Source of the DNA: Paraburkholderia graminis C4D1M
Lineage (GTDB): Bacteria > Pseudomonadota > Gammaproteobacteria > Burkholderiales > Burkholderiaceae
Assembly (NCBI RefSeq): GCF_000172415.1
Contig: NZ_ABLD01000021.1
Location: forward strand, 62,001 to 126,000
Length of the DNA stretch: 64,000 nucleotides
Direction of reading: 5' to 3'
Shown: positions 43,232-52,918 of the stretch, in pieces
How positions within the stretch are numbered: position 1 is the stretch's first letter
Layout: the number at the start of each line of letters is the position of its first letter
Program-made: the position numbers and the translations under genes
The notes under the pieces: model-generated
What the model was told of the DNA's origin: nothing
The model's database searches: none
What the model saw: the letters and a program-made list of their open reading frames with translations, nothing else

Positions 43232-43688
43232 TGCGTTTTCGGGCACATCCATTCGTGGATGCCGACAGTCGGCGGTCGATTGCATTCTACCGTTGCGGCG
43301 CGGGCGCATCGGAAAAGCTTGCGGGGCTACGCAAAACGGCGAAGTCATTGCGACCGGATGAGGCCGCGTTTGCAATTGATCGGGCAATTGATCGGGCAAT
43401 TGATCGGCAATCCATTCCGCAATTCATTCCGCGATTCATTCCATTACATATCGCATGCACTTTCGCAAACAAGCTCAATACAATAATTACATTAAACCGA
43501 CACTCCGCCTCAGTTGCGCATTCAGCACGATAATTGCTCCAGGATTAACACCGATAACGCTGCGCGGATTCCTGCAGACGCTTAAAGGTCGGCGTACACT
43601 CGCGCTCGAAGACCATGCCACGGGCGTGTCGGTCATCGGCATCGCGCGCGGCTTACCGAAAACGGAATGGAGACCAGGAGAACAATCC
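43232..43688. other. 457-nt divergent region between receiver-kinase and MFS genes
   Basis: AT-rich compared with its surroundings. It contains the short tandem repeats listed separately and must hold promoters for both genes. No small gene called. Confidence 0.45.
43372..43445. repeat. 12-bp tandem repeats in the divergent promoter region
   Basis: GCAATTGATCGG occurs at 43372, 43384 and 43396 in tandem, then ATTCCGCAATTC, ATTCCGCGATTC and ATTCCATT follow in tandem. Each repeat contains its own small palindrome (CAATTG). Evenly spaced half-sites one helical turn apart could be regulator sites. Confidence 0.8.
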
Positions 43689-44936
43689 ATGAGCTGGACA
43701 CGCGAGCAGAGAAACGTCACGATCGCCGCCTATCTCGGCTGGACACTCGACGCATTCGATTTCTTTCTGATGGTTTTCGTATTGAAAGATATTGCAGCGG
43801 AATTCAATACGAAAATCCCCGATGTCGCGTTCGGCATTATGCTGACGCTGATGATGCGGCCGGTCGGCGCGCTGATTTTCGGCTGGCTCGCCGACCGCTA
43901 CGGCCGCCGGCCCACGCTGATGGTGAACATCGCGTGTTTCTCGCTGCTCGAATTGCTGTCTGGCTTCTCCCCTAACCTCGCGACGCTGCTGGTGCTGCGC
44001 GCGCTGTTCGGTATCGCGATGGGCGGCGAATGGGGCGTGGGCGGGGCCTTGACGATGGAGACCGTGCCGCCGAAGTCGCGCGGCATCGTCTCCGGTTTGC
44101 TGCAAGCCGGCTATCCGAGCGGCTACCTGCTCGCGTCGGTGGTGTTCGGCCTCTTCTTTCCGTATATCGGCTGGCGCGGCATGTTCTTCGTCGGCGTGCT
44201 GCCCGCGCTGCTCGTGCTGTACATTCGCGCGCACGTGCCGGAATCGCCCGCGTTCAAGACACTCGAAAAGCAGGCACGGCCCGGCCTCGTCGCCACGTTG
44301 AAAAAGAACGTGAAGCTGTCGCTGTACGCGATTGTGCTGATGACCGCGTTCAACTTCTTCTCTCACGGATCGCAGGACCTGTACCCCACTTTCTTGCGCG
44401 TGCAGCATCAGTTCGACGCGCACACGGTGTCCCTGATCACGATCACGCTGAACATCGGCGCGATTTGCGGCGGGCTCTTTTTCGGCATGTTGTCGGAGAA
44501 GATCGGACGCAAGCGCGCAATCTTTATCGCCGCGCTGATCGCTCTGCCGGTGCTGCCGTTGTGGGCTTTTTCGAGCACGCCGGTGCTGCTTGCAGTGGGC
44601 GCGTTCCTGATGCAGATTTCCGTGCAAGGCGCATGGGGCGTGATACCGGTTCATCTGAACGAGATCTCGCCCGACGAAATCCGCGCGACGTTCCCCGGTC
44701 TCGTGTATCAGCTCGGCAATCTGATTGCGTCGGTGAACGGACCGCTGCAGGCGAGCTCCGCCGAAGCGCACGGCAACAACTATGCACTCGTGATGGCCGT
44801 CGTGATCGGCATCGTCGCGCTCGTGATCTGCGCGCTGATTCCGTTTAGCCGCGAGCGCCGCGGCATCGACATGACGCAGTCGGCCGCGCATGTCGGCGAA
44901 CACGTGCAAGGCCGCCCCGTTGGAGGACAGCTTTAA
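43689..44936 (+). CDS. MFS transporter, carboxylate/lactate:proton symporter type
   Basis: A 415-residue, 12-segment major facilitator. It begins MSWTREQRNVTIAAYLGWTLDAFDFFLMVFVLKDIA and carries the loop 2-3 signature GWLADRYGRRP and a second GMLSEKIGRKR. The DAFD/DxxD start is shared by SHS-family lactate/pyruvate and sialate or aromatic-acid carriers. Substrate not determinable. CAGGAGA precedes the ATG at 43689; upstream codons in the longer frame are noncoding. Confidence 0.9.
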   Translation: MSWTREQRNVTIAAYLGWTLDAFDFFLMVFVLKDIAAEFNTKIPDVAFGIMLTLMMRPVGALIFGWLADRYGRRPTLMVNIACFSLLELLSGFSPNLATLLVLRALFGIAMGGEWGVGGALTMETVPPKSRGIVSGLLQAGYPSGYLLASVVFGLFFPYIGWRGMFFVGVLPALLVLYIRAHVPESPAFKTLEKQARPGLVATLKKNVKLSLYAIVLMTAFNFFSHGSQDLYPTFLRVQHQFDAHTVSLITITLNIGAICGGLFFGMLSEKIGRKRAIFIAALIALPVLPLWAFSSTPVLLAVGAFLMQISVQGAWGVIPVHLNEISPDEIRATFPGLVYQLGNLIASVNGPLQASSAEAHGNNYALVMAVVIGIVALVICALIPFSRERRGIDMTQSAAHVGEHVQGRPVGGQL

Positions 44937-44959
44937 GCGTTCGAACCAAACAACTGTTT

Positions 44960-45158
44960 CGCCGCGCGGTTATCGGGCACAATAGACGACAAGGCGGCTC
45001 GAACCGCCACGGCACGCAGCCTGTATGCACAGAGCACCACGGCATACATAGCGCGCGTGCCGCATTGAACTAGCGCATAAGCGCAGGCCAAACAGAGTAC
45101 CGATCAGCACCGATTCATACGAGGCCGTTCCGATTCGTCGGAACGGCCTTTTTATTTT
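44960..45158 (+). ncRNA. Candidate small RNA or long 3' UTR
   Basis: About 190 nt of noncoding sequence end in a textbook terminator. A GGGCACAATAGAC stretch near 44977 could be a -10 region. The evidence is only position and terminator, so the call is weak and the 5' end is a guess. Confidence 0.2.
45122..45158 (+). terminator. Strong intrinsic terminator
   Basis: GGCCGTTCCG, 7-nt loop, CGGAACGGCC followed by TTTTTATTTTT. Perfect 10-bp GC-rich stem. Confidence 0.9.
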
Positions 45159-45263
45159 TGCGCGCGAAGCGTTGCGCCCAAGCTTGAGTCTTCTAGAGGA
45201 GTTAATCGACACGCAACCCTTGCTCAGCTTCACCATCCTTCTTATCCTGAAAAAAACGGCTGT

Positions 45264-45281
45264 TTCAAATTGACATTTGAA
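45264..45281. promoter_or_regulatory. Candidate TetR operator
   Basis: The perfect palindrome TTCAAATTGACATTTGAA lies 44 nt upstream of the TetR ATG. A TTGACA hexamer is embedded in it at 45270-45275, so binding would cover a potential -35 box. Autoregulation is the simplest reading. Confidence 0.5.
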
Positions 45282-45325
45282 TCGCCTGTTTGCGGGCCGG
45301 GCGCCCGGCAACTGGGAGACGCAAC

Positions 45326-46306
45326 ATGGCAGGTCGCACAACAAGCCGGCACGCCGGCGATACGAAGTCACGCATTCTCGACGCCGCTGAGACGCTCTTC
45401 ATCGATTGCGGATACGAGGCCATGTCGCTGCGGCAGATCACTTCGCGCGCCGAAGTGAATCTCGCGGCGGTCAACTATCACTTCGGCAGCAAGGAATCGC
45501 TGATTCACTCGATGCTGTCGCGCCGGCTCGACCGCCTCAACGAAGAGCGCGTCAAGCTGCTCGATCGTTTCGATCAGATGCTCGGCGAACGGCTCACCTG
45601 CGAGCATGTGCTCGGCGCGATGTTCATTCCGGCGCTGCGGCTGTCGCGCGATCCGCGCGTCGGCGGCAAGGCATTTTTGCGCTTGCTCGGCCGCGCTTAC
45701 ACGGACCCGTCCGCCTTCATTCGCGACTTTCTGAATGCGCACTATGCGTCGGTAGCCGTGCGTTTTTTCGATGCGTTTCAGCGCGCGTTGCCGCATCTGC
45801 CGCGCGAGGAACTCGGCTGGCGTCTGCACTTTGCGATCGGCGCGTTGTCGGGCGTGCTGGCGGGCGCCGACACCGAGAGCCTGATCGCGGAGTTCTCGCA
45901 GGGCAAGTCGATGAACGACCTGCAACTGATCGCCCGTCTTGCATCGCTGATGGTCGCCGCGTTGAAGGCGCCGCTGCCCGACGCGTCGCAACTGGCGATG
46001 TTCGCGGCAGTGCTCGGCGACGCGACGGATACCGATGCCGAAGCGGATGCGGACAGCGACGCGAGCACCGCCACGGCCGCGCAGAACAGCCAACACGCTA
46101 CGAACGATGCCGCGAACGAAGCACATCGCGACGCTGACGACTCAGCGAGTTCATCTGCTTCGCGAGGCAACCCAGGCATGTCGGCTGCATCAGCACATGT
46201 ACATACACATGCACATACACCGGCACATGCGAGCCTCGACGGCGAATCTCGCGGCAGTGCGATAGAAACGTGTCCGTTGCAGCAGGTGTGGCACGGCGCG
46301 ACATAA
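45326..46306 (+). CDS. TetR-family regulator, likely of the fatty-acid degradation cluster
   Basis: A 326-residue regulator. The N-terminal DNA-binding domain (TKSRILDAAETLFIDCGYEAMSLRQITSRAEVNLAAVNYHFGSKESL) and GRAYTDPSAFIRDFL...LHFAIGALSGVLAG ligand domain resemble PsrA/FadR-type TetR proteins that sense acyl-CoA. The last ~85 residues are low complexity (Asp/Ala/Ser, then HVHTHAHTPAHAS) and look like repeat-driven growth. It is the first gene before fadE, so beta-oxidation control is inferred. GGGAG precedes the ATG at 45326. Confidence 0.88.
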   Translation: MAGRTTSRHAGDTKSRILDAAETLFIDCGYEAMSLRQITSRAEVNLAAVNYHFGSKESLIHSMLSRRLDRLNEERVKLLDRFDQMLGERLTCEHVLGAMFIPALRLSRDPRVGGKAFLRLLGRAYTDPSAFIRDFLNAHYASVAVRFFDAFQRALPHLPREELGWRLHFAIGALSGVLAGADTESLIAEFSQGKSMNDLQLIARLASLMVAALKAPLPDASQLAMFAAVLGDATDTDAEADADSDASTATAAQNSQHATNDAANEAHRDADDSASSSASRGNPGMSAASAHVHTHAHTPAHASLDGESRGSAIETCPLQQVWHGAT

Positions 46307-46324
46307 AAACGCCGTTCGACAAAA

Positions 46325-46358
46325 AGCAGGCCAAGCGTCAATCGACGCCAAGCCTGCT
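46325..46358. repeat. Inverted repeat between tetR and fadE
   Basis: AGCAGGC ... GCGTC, 3-4-nt loop, GACGC ... GCCTGCT: a two-part stem of 12 bp. On the minus strand it is followed by TTTTTGTCG, so as a terminator it would act against antisense transcription into tetR. On the plus strand it may be a hairpin in the fadE leader. Confidence 0.5.
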
Positions 46359-46436
46359 CGCACAACATCAAAAAAGCGAACCTTCCACGCGCCGTGGATG
46401 CGTTCGCACGCATCATCGAAACAGGGAGGAAACGTC

Positions 46437-48936
46437 ATGTCGTGGTTCGTTCTACTGCTGGTCGTCGGCGCGCTTGCGCTCGTGTACGTTCAGGCGCGCG
46501 CGCTCTGGTGGCTGGTCTTCATGGTCGCGTGGGTCGCCGCCGTGCGCGTGAGCGGAGCGGCGGGCGTGGCCGCGACCACGCTGTTCGCGATCGTGCTGGT
46601 CCTGCCCGCCCTCGTGCTCGCCGTGAAGCCGCTGCGCCGCGCGTGGCTCGCGAAGCCGGTGCTCGACACATTCCGCAAGATCTTGCCGGACATGTCGCCG
46701 ACCGAGCGTGACGCGATCGAAGCCGGCACCGTCTGGTGGGACGCCGAACTCTTCTCCGGCCGTCCGCATTGGGACACGCTGCTAGGCTACGGCCCAGCAA
46801 CATTGACGGCCGAAGAGCAGTCCTTTCTCGACAACGAATGCGAACAGCTATGCGACCTCGCGAACGACTGGGAAACCACCATGGTGTGGCAGGACCTGTC
46901 GCCGCAAGCATGGCAGTTCATCAAGGAGCGTGGCTTTCTCGGCATGATCATTCCGAAGCAGTATGGCGGCAAGCAGTTCTCCGCGTACGCGCATTCGCAG
47001 GTCATCATGAAGCTCGCCACGCGCTGCTCGGCCGCGGCCGTTTCGGTGATGGTGCCGAATTCGCTCGGCCCCGCCGAACTGCTGATGCACTACGGCACCG
47101 ACGAGCAGAAGAACCACTATTTACCGCGTCTCGCGCGTGGCGATGAAATCCCCTGCTTCGCGCTGACGAGCCCCTACGCCGGCTCGGACGCCGCCGCGAT
47201 TCCCGATGTTGGCATCGTGTGTAAAGGCATGCACGAAGGCCGCGAGACGCTCGGCTTTCGCGTGACATGGGACAAGCGCTACATCACGCTCGGGCCGATT
47301 GCCACCGTGCTCGGCCTCGCGTTTCGCGCGCTCGATCCCGACCGTCTGCTCGGCTCCAACGACGAACCCGGCATCACGTGCGCGCTGATTCCGACCGATC
47401 ATCCCGGCGTGAACATCGGGCGCCGTCACTGGCCGCTCAACGCGGTGTTCCAGAACGGCCCGAACTCCGGCAAGGACGTCTTCATTCCGCTCGACTGGGT
47501 GATCGGCGGACGCGCGCAAGTGGGCAACGGCTGGCGCATGCTGATGGAATGCCTCGCGGCGGGCCGCGCGATTTCGCTGCCGTCGTCGAATGTGGGCATG
47601 GCGAAGCTCGCCGTGCGCGGCACGGGCGCGTATGCCGCCGTGCGCCGTCAGTTCCGCACGGCCGTCGGCAAGTTCGAGGGCGTGCAGGAAGCGCTCGGCC
47701 GCATGGGCGGCAATCTGTACGTGATGGACGCCGCGCGCCGCCTGTCCGCGCATGCGGTGGACCTCGGCGAAAAGCCTTCGGTGATTTCGGCGATCGCGAA
47801 GTATCACATCACCGAGCGCGCGCGCATGGTCATCAACGACGCAATGGATGTCACCGCCGGCAAGGGCATTTGCATGGGGCCGTCGAACTTTCTCGCACGC
47901 GCCTATCAGCAGGTGCCGATTGCGATCACCGTCGAAGGCGCGAACATTCTCACGCGCTGCCTGATCATCTTCGGTCAGGGCGCGATTCGTTTGCCATCCG
48001 TACGTGCTGAAGGAAATGACCGCAACGCGCGAAGCCGACCGCGCCAAAGCGCTGCGCGATTTCGACGACGCCTTCTTCGGCCACGTCGGCTTCACGCTGT
48101 CGAACGTCGTGCGTAGTGTCGTGTACGGCATCACCGGCGGCGCCTTCATCGCCACGCCGCGCACCGCGCATGCGCCGCTGCACGCGTACTATCGCGCGGC
48201 CACGCGCATCGCCACGGTTTTCGCGCTGCTCGCGGATGTCTCCATGTTCGTGCTCGGCGGCGATCTGAAACGCCGCGAACGCATTTCGGCGCGTCTTGGC
48301 GACGTGCTCTCGCAGCTCTATCTGATCTCCGCAACGCTGAAGCGTTTCGAGGACGAAGGCCGTCAGGAAGACGATCTGCCGCTCGTGCGCTGGGGCGTGG
48401 AGGACTCGCTGTATCGCGCGCAACAGGCGCTCGACGGCGTGCTCGCCAATTATCCGAATCGCCTTGCCGCCGGGCTCGTGCGTGTGCTCGCCTTCCCGTT
48501 CGGCCTGCCGCATCGCGAGCCGTCCGACCGCCTCGGCAGCGCGATCGCGGAACTGATGCAGACACCGGGCGCGGCGCGCAACCGGCTGGTCTCCGATTCG
48601 TACGTGCCGCATCCCGACGTCGATGCGCTTGGCTACGGCGAACTCGTGTTCGAGCTGAACCCGCGCTTCACGCAGATCGAGCAGAAGCTTCGCGAAGCGG
48701 TGAAAGCGCGCCGCCTCGAGCCGATGCCGCAGAGCGTCGTGCAACTGGGCGCATGGGCCGACGCCGCGCTGCAGCAAGGCCTGATCGACGCCGACGAGCG
48801 CCGCGTGCTCGACGAGTACGCGCGCTACGCGGCACACGTCGTGAAGGTCGACGACTTCCCCGCCGACTTCGACCTGCTCGCCAGTCTGCAACGACGCAAG
48901 GACGCACTCGAAACGGCGCTCGAAGTCGCGCTGTGA
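46437..48936 (+). pseudogene. fadE: Acyl-CoA dehydrogenase FadE, broken by one frameshift
   Basis: The first frame (MSWFVLLLVVGALALVYVQARAL, two membrane segments, then the dehydrogenase with CFALTSPYAGSDAAAIPDVG and VTAGKGICMGPSNFLARAYQ) runs to about 47990. The C-terminal FadE-specific domain (HPYVLKEMTATREADRAKAL ... RRKDALETALEVAL) continues one frame over to 48936. Removing one T from TTT at 47990-47992 restores an ~833-residue protein, close to E. coli FadE (814). FadE performs the first oxidation of beta-oxidation at the inner membrane. As written the protein would lose its last third. GGGAGGAAAC precedes the ATG. Confidence 0.9.
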
Positions 48937-49052
48937 CGCGCAGCAGGGCTCGGGCCTCGCCATGAAAAAACCTCGCTGCGAAACACGCCGATGCGCGAAA
49001 CTCAGTGCACACTGACGGACGTGCGGACGTGTCCAGCGGAGCAACCAACAAC

Positions 49053-50495
49053 ATGAACGACTCTTACCTGAACTTCGTCAATTCGCCGTTCGGCGCGCGT
49101 CTTGCGCGTTCGCTGGGCCTGCCGAAACCCGAGGTGCTGCGCCGCTATCGCGCGGATCGCCCCGAGTTCGACGGCCTGATTGCGATCGGCGCGGGGCGCG
49201 GGCCGCATCTGCTGGATGCGCTCGCGAATCTCGTCGCAAGCATCGGCGTGACGAGCGTCGCGCATGAAAGCGCCGGCTTGTGGATGCCGCTCGCGCATCG
49301 TCACGGTCTGATGACGGGGCGTTTTCAGGCGGCGGAGGCAGGCTCGGCCACGCGTCTTGCAGGGTTGATCTTCGATGCGAGCGGTATCGAGGACAGCAGC
49401 CAGATGGAGCCGCTGCATGCGTTCTTCCACGACACGCTGCGCTCGCTCGGCAAGTGCGGGCGCATCGTCGTGCTCGGGCGGCCGCCCCAGGACTGCGCGA
49501 ATCCGCGGCAATGGACCGCGCAGCGCGCGCTCGAAGGTCTCACGCGATCGCTCGGCAAGGAAGCGCGGCGCGGCATCACCGCGAACCTGGTCTATGTCGG
49601 CGAAGGCGCTGAAGCGCGGATCGAGGCCACGCTGCGCTTTTTTCTGTCGCCGCGCTCGGCGTACGTGTCGGGTCAGGTCGTGCACATTACCGCCGACGGC
49701 CCCGACTCGAGCGCCACGCGTTCGCTTACGAAAGACGGCAAAGCCGCGGCCTTCGATTGGCAAGCGCCGCTCGCGAACAAGCGCGCGGTGGTGACGGGCG
49801 CGGCGCGCGGCATCGGCGCGGCCATTGCAAGCGTGCTCGCGGCGCAAGGCGCGCATGTGATCGGCATCGACATTCCGTCGGCACGCGACGCGCTCGACGC
49901 GACCATGCGCCAGTTGAACGGCACCGCGCTCGCCTTCGACATCGCCGCGCCCGAAGCGCCCGCGCAGATCGCCGCCGCGCTCGACGATCAAGGCATCGAC
50001 ATCATCGTGCACAACGCCGGCATCACGAAGGACAAAACCATCGCGAAGATGACCGCCGCTATGTGGCAGAGCGTGATCGACATCAACCTGTGCGCGCAGG
50101 AGCGCATCGACGACGCGTTGCTCGCGGCCGGCATTCTGCGCGACGGCGGCCGCATCGTCGCCGTGTCGTCGATCAGCGGCATTGCGGGCAATCTCGGGCA
50201 GACCAACTACGCGACGTCGAAAGCGGGCGTGATCGGCCGCGTGCAAAGCATGGCGCCGTTGTTGCGCGCGCGCGGCATCACGATCAACGCGGTCGCGCCG
50301 GGCTTCATCGAAACGCAGATGACCGCGAAGATGCCGTTCACGCTTCGAGAAGCCGGCCGCCGCATGAATTCGCTTGCGCAGGGCGGCCAGCCGGTCGACG
50401 TCGCGCAGACCATCGCGTGGCTCGCGCATCCGGGCTCGGGCGGCATCAGCGGCCAGGTGGTGCGCGTGTGCGGACAAAGCCTGATCGGAGCCTGA
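49053..50495 (+). CDS. Double-Rossmann 3-oxoacyl-(ACP/CoA) reductase, FabG4-like
   Basis: A 480-residue high-molecular-weight FabG. The N-terminal ~205 residues form a degenerate flavodoxin-like Rossmann domain and the C-terminal half is a full SDR: cofactor loop VVTGAARGIGAAI, IIVHNAGITKDKT, catalytic Ser in AVSSISGIAGNLGQ and YxxxK in TNYATSKAG. It reduces 3-oxoacyl or oxidises 3-hydroxyacyl thioesters. It lies just after fadE and two bases before the MaoC gene. I take the ATG at 49053 (MNDSYLNF). Confidence 0.92.
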   Translation: MNDSYLNFVNSPFGARLARSLGLPKPEVLRRYRADRPEFDGLIAIGAGRGPHLLDALANLVASIGVTSVAHESAGLWMPLAHRHGLMTGRFQAAEAGSATRLAGLIFDASGIEDSSQMEPLHAFFHDTLRSLGKCGRIVVLGRPPQDCANPRQWTAQRALEGLTRSLGKEARRGITANLVYVGEGAEARIEATLRFFLSPRSAYVSGQVVHITADGPDSSATRSLTKDGKAAAFDWQAPLANKRAVVTGAARGIGAAIASVLAAQGAHVIGIDIPSARDALDATMRQLNGTALAFDIAAPEAPAQIAAALDDQGIDIIVHNAGITKDKTIAKMTAAMWQSVIDINLCAQERIDDALLAAGILRDGGRIVAVSSISGIAGNLGQTNYATSKAGVIGRVQSMAPLLRARGITINAVAPGFIETQMTAKMPFTLREAGRRMNSLAQGGQPVDVAQTIAWLAHPGSGGISGQVVRVCGQSLIGA

Positions 50496-50497
50496 CC

Positions 50498-51433
50498 ATG
50501 CAAGAACCCGGTGATCCGTTCGGCGGCCAGCACGCGTCGACTCTCGCACAACGCGATGCAGTCCGGCCGAAGACTGTCGTTATCGACACCTTGCCCACAC
50601 CGGCGCGTCTTTATGCGCGCGCGTTGTCGGGCATCGTCAAGCGCGGACGTCCGGCGCAGTTGCCGGCGTTGCGTCTCGTGCGCCCCGCCGTCGCGCTCGA
50701 TGCCGGGCCCGCGTGGCGTTATGCGCGCGTGTGCGGCTTCATTCCCGAACACGGCGTGCCGCTCACGTATCCGCATCTGCTCGCGTTTCCGCTGCATCTG
50801 CTGATGCTCACCGATCCGGCGTTCCCGTGGCCCGCGGTCGGGCTGCTGCATCTCGCCAATCATGTGCGTCTGCGCCGGCCGCTCGCGTACAAGGACGTGC
50901 TGCGCATCGAAGTGGAGTTCGGCGCGCTGCTGCGTCACGACAAGGGCCAGGCGTTCCTGCTGCATACGCGCATTTACCGGCGCGGCGAAGCGGTGTGGGA
51001 CGGCGACAGCGTTTATCTGAAGCGCGGCGTGGCGGCGAGCGGCGCGCCGCTCGATCCGCTCGTGGTGGATGCCGCCGCGTTGCAGCGCATCGCTCGCTGG
51101 CAGCTCGCGCCGCAACTCGGCCGCGATTATGCGAGCGTGTCCGGCGACTACAACCCGATCCATATGAGCGCGCTTTCCGCGAAGGCGTTCGGTTTTCCGC
51201 GTGCGATCGCGCATGGCATGTGGACGCTCGCGCGCGCGGCATCGTCATTGCAGCCGCCGAAGCCGCTTGCCGAAGCCACGCTCAGCGCCGAATTCAAGCT
51301 GCCGATGCTGCTGCCCGGCGAAGCAACGCTATGGAGCGCGTCGTCATCGCTGATCGAACGCGATATCGAGGTGCGCGACATCGCTGGAGAAAAGCCGCAT
51401 TTGCGCGGGCGCATGCAATGGAGACTGCAATGA
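50498..51433 (+). CDS. MaoC-like enoyl-CoA hydratase/dehydratase
   Basis: A 311-residue double hot-dog protein. The hydratase motif is intact: SGDYNPIHMSALSAKAFGFPRAIAHGMW, with the DxNPIH catalytic Asp/His. The N-terminal half (FIPEHGVPLTYPHLLAFPLHLLML) is the noncatalytic hot dog. It hydrates enoyl-thioesters, probably the R-specific form that pairs with FabG4-like reductases. ATG follows the FabG4-like stop by two bases with GGAG in its 3' end. Confidence 0.92.
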   Translation: MQEPGDPFGGQHASTLAQRDAVRPKTVVIDTLPTPARLYARALSGIVKRGRPAQLPALRLVRPAVALDAGPAWRYARVCGFIPEHGVPLTYPHLLAFPLHLLMLTDPAFPWPAVGLLHLANHVRLRRPLAYKDVLRIEVEFGALLRHDKGQAFLLHTRIYRRGEAVWDGDSVYLKRGVAASGAPLDPLVVDAAALQRIARWQLAPQLGRDYASVSGDYNPIHMSALSAKAFGFPRAIAHGMWTLARAASSLQPPKPLAEATLSAEFKLPMLLPGEATLWSASSSLIERDIEVRDIAGEKPHLRGRMQWRLQ

Positions 51434-51536
51434 ACGCATGTCCTGCAATCAGACCCGCGCCGGAACAACGATAGCGGCGCTTGCCGCTGTCTACGCGAGC
51501 CACATCAATCCAACACGCCACAAGAAGGAGCCGAGC

Positions 51537-52838
51537 ATGCCTCACCCGCTGCCACCCGTGCGCCGCGTCGCGATTATCGGCGGCAACCGGATTCCCTTTG
51601 CCCGCTCGAATACGGCCTACGCGACCGCGTCGAATCAGGACATGCTAACCTTCACGCTGCAAGGACTGATCGACCGCTACAACCTGCATGGCGAACGTCT
51701 CGGCGAAGTCGCGGCGGGCGCCGTCATCAAGCATTCGCGCGACTTCAATCTCACGCGCGAATCCGTGCTGTCCACCACACTCGCGAAGGAAACACCCGCG
51801 TACGATGTGCAACAGGCGTGCGGCACGGGGCTCGAAACCGCGATCCTCGTGGCCAATAAAATTGCGTTGGGACAGATCGACGTGGGCATCGCAGGCGGCG
51901 TGGATACGACTTCGGATGCGCCGATCGGCGTGAACGAGAACCTGCGCAAGATTCTGCTCGAGGCGAACCGCGGCCGCAGCCCAGGTCAGCGCGTCGGCGC
52001 GCTGGCGAAGCTGCGGCCCGGCATGTTTTTCAAGCCGCTGTTGCCGCGCAACGGCGAGCCGCGCACGGGTCTTTCGATGGGCGAGCATTGCGAACTGATG
52101 GCGAAGCGCTGGAACATCTCGCGCGAGGCGCAGGACGTGCTCGCCTACGACAGTCATCGCAAGCTCGCCGAAGCGTACGCGCGCGGCTTCGTCAACGATC
52201 TGATGACGCCGTACCGCGGCCTTGCGCGCGACAACAATCTGCGCTCCGACCTCACGCTCGAAAAGCTCGCTTCGCTCAAGCCCGCGTTCGATCGCGACGC
52301 CGGTACGCTGACCGCCGGCAATTCGACGCCGCTCACCGACGGCGCATCGGCGGTACTGCTCGCGAGCGAGGACTGGGCCGCGCGCCGCGGGCTGCCGGTG
52401 CTGGCGTATCTGAGCTGGTCGGAAACGGCGGCCGTCGACTACTTCGACAAGAAAGAGGGCCTCTTGATGGCGCCTGCGTATGCGGTGCCGCGCATGCTCG
52501 CACGCGCGGGACTGACGTTGCAGGACTTCGATTTCTACGAGATCCACGAAGCGTTCGCGGCGCAAGTGTTGTGCACGCTCGCGGCATGGCAGGATGACGA
52601 ATATTGCCGCACGCAGTTGGGCCTCGACGGCCCGCTCGGCGCGATCGATCGCGAGAAGCTCAACGTCAACGGCGGCTCGCTCGCGACGGGTCATCCGTTT
52701 GCGGCGACGGGCGGGCGCATCGTCGCGGGTCTTGCGAAGATGCTCGCGCAGCTCGATAAGCCCGCGGGCACCGCGCGCGGACTCATCTCGATCTGCGCGG
52801 CCGGCGGCCAGGGCGTGGTGGCTATTCTTGAGCGCTGA
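51537..52838 (+). CDS. fadI: Acetyl-CoA C-acyltransferase (thiolase), FadI-like
   Basis: A 433-residue thiolase that cleaves 3-ketoacyl-CoA. Active-site Cys in QQACGTGLET, the EIHEAFAAQ segment, His in NGGSLATGHPFAATGGR and the second Cys in ISICAAGGQG are complete. Length and the SNTAYATASNQDML start match FadI-type proteins. GAAGGAG precedes the ATG at 51537. Fourth gene of the beta-oxidation run. Confidence 0.93.
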   Translation: MPHPLPPVRRVAIIGGNRIPFARSNTAYATASNQDMLTFTLQGLIDRYNLHGERLGEVAAGAVIKHSRDFNLTRESVLSTTLAKETPAYDVQQACGTGLETAILVANKIALGQIDVGIAGGVDTTSDAPIGVNENLRKILLEANRGRSPGQRVGALAKLRPGMFFKPLLPRNGEPRTGLSMGEHCELMAKRWNISREAQDVLAYDSHRKLAEAYARGFVNDLMTPYRGLARDNNLRSDLTLEKLASLKPAFDRDAGTLTAGNSTPLTDGASAVLLASEDWAARRGLPVLAYLSWSETAAVDYFDKKEGLLMAPAYAVPRMLARAGLTLQDFDFYEIHEAFAAQVLCTLAAWQDDEYCRTQLGLDGPLGAIDREKLNVNGGSLATGHPFAATGGRIVAGLAKMLAQLDKPAGTARGLISICAAGGQGVVAILER

Positions 52839-52918
52839 CCTACGTCGCGCGAACCATAAGCAAAGCACTGCACAAACAGCACACAAACACATGAAGCCCC
52901 GGCTTCAGGAGACGACCG

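Larger units (their letters stand above)
44937..45325. other. 389-nt region with terminator, possible small RNA and operator
   Basis: Holds a strong rho-independent terminator 185 nt past the MFS stop, and a palindrome ahead of the TetR gene. The gap between MFS stop and terminator is long for a simple 3' end; a small RNA ending at the terminator is possible. No coding frame supported. Confidence 0.4.
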
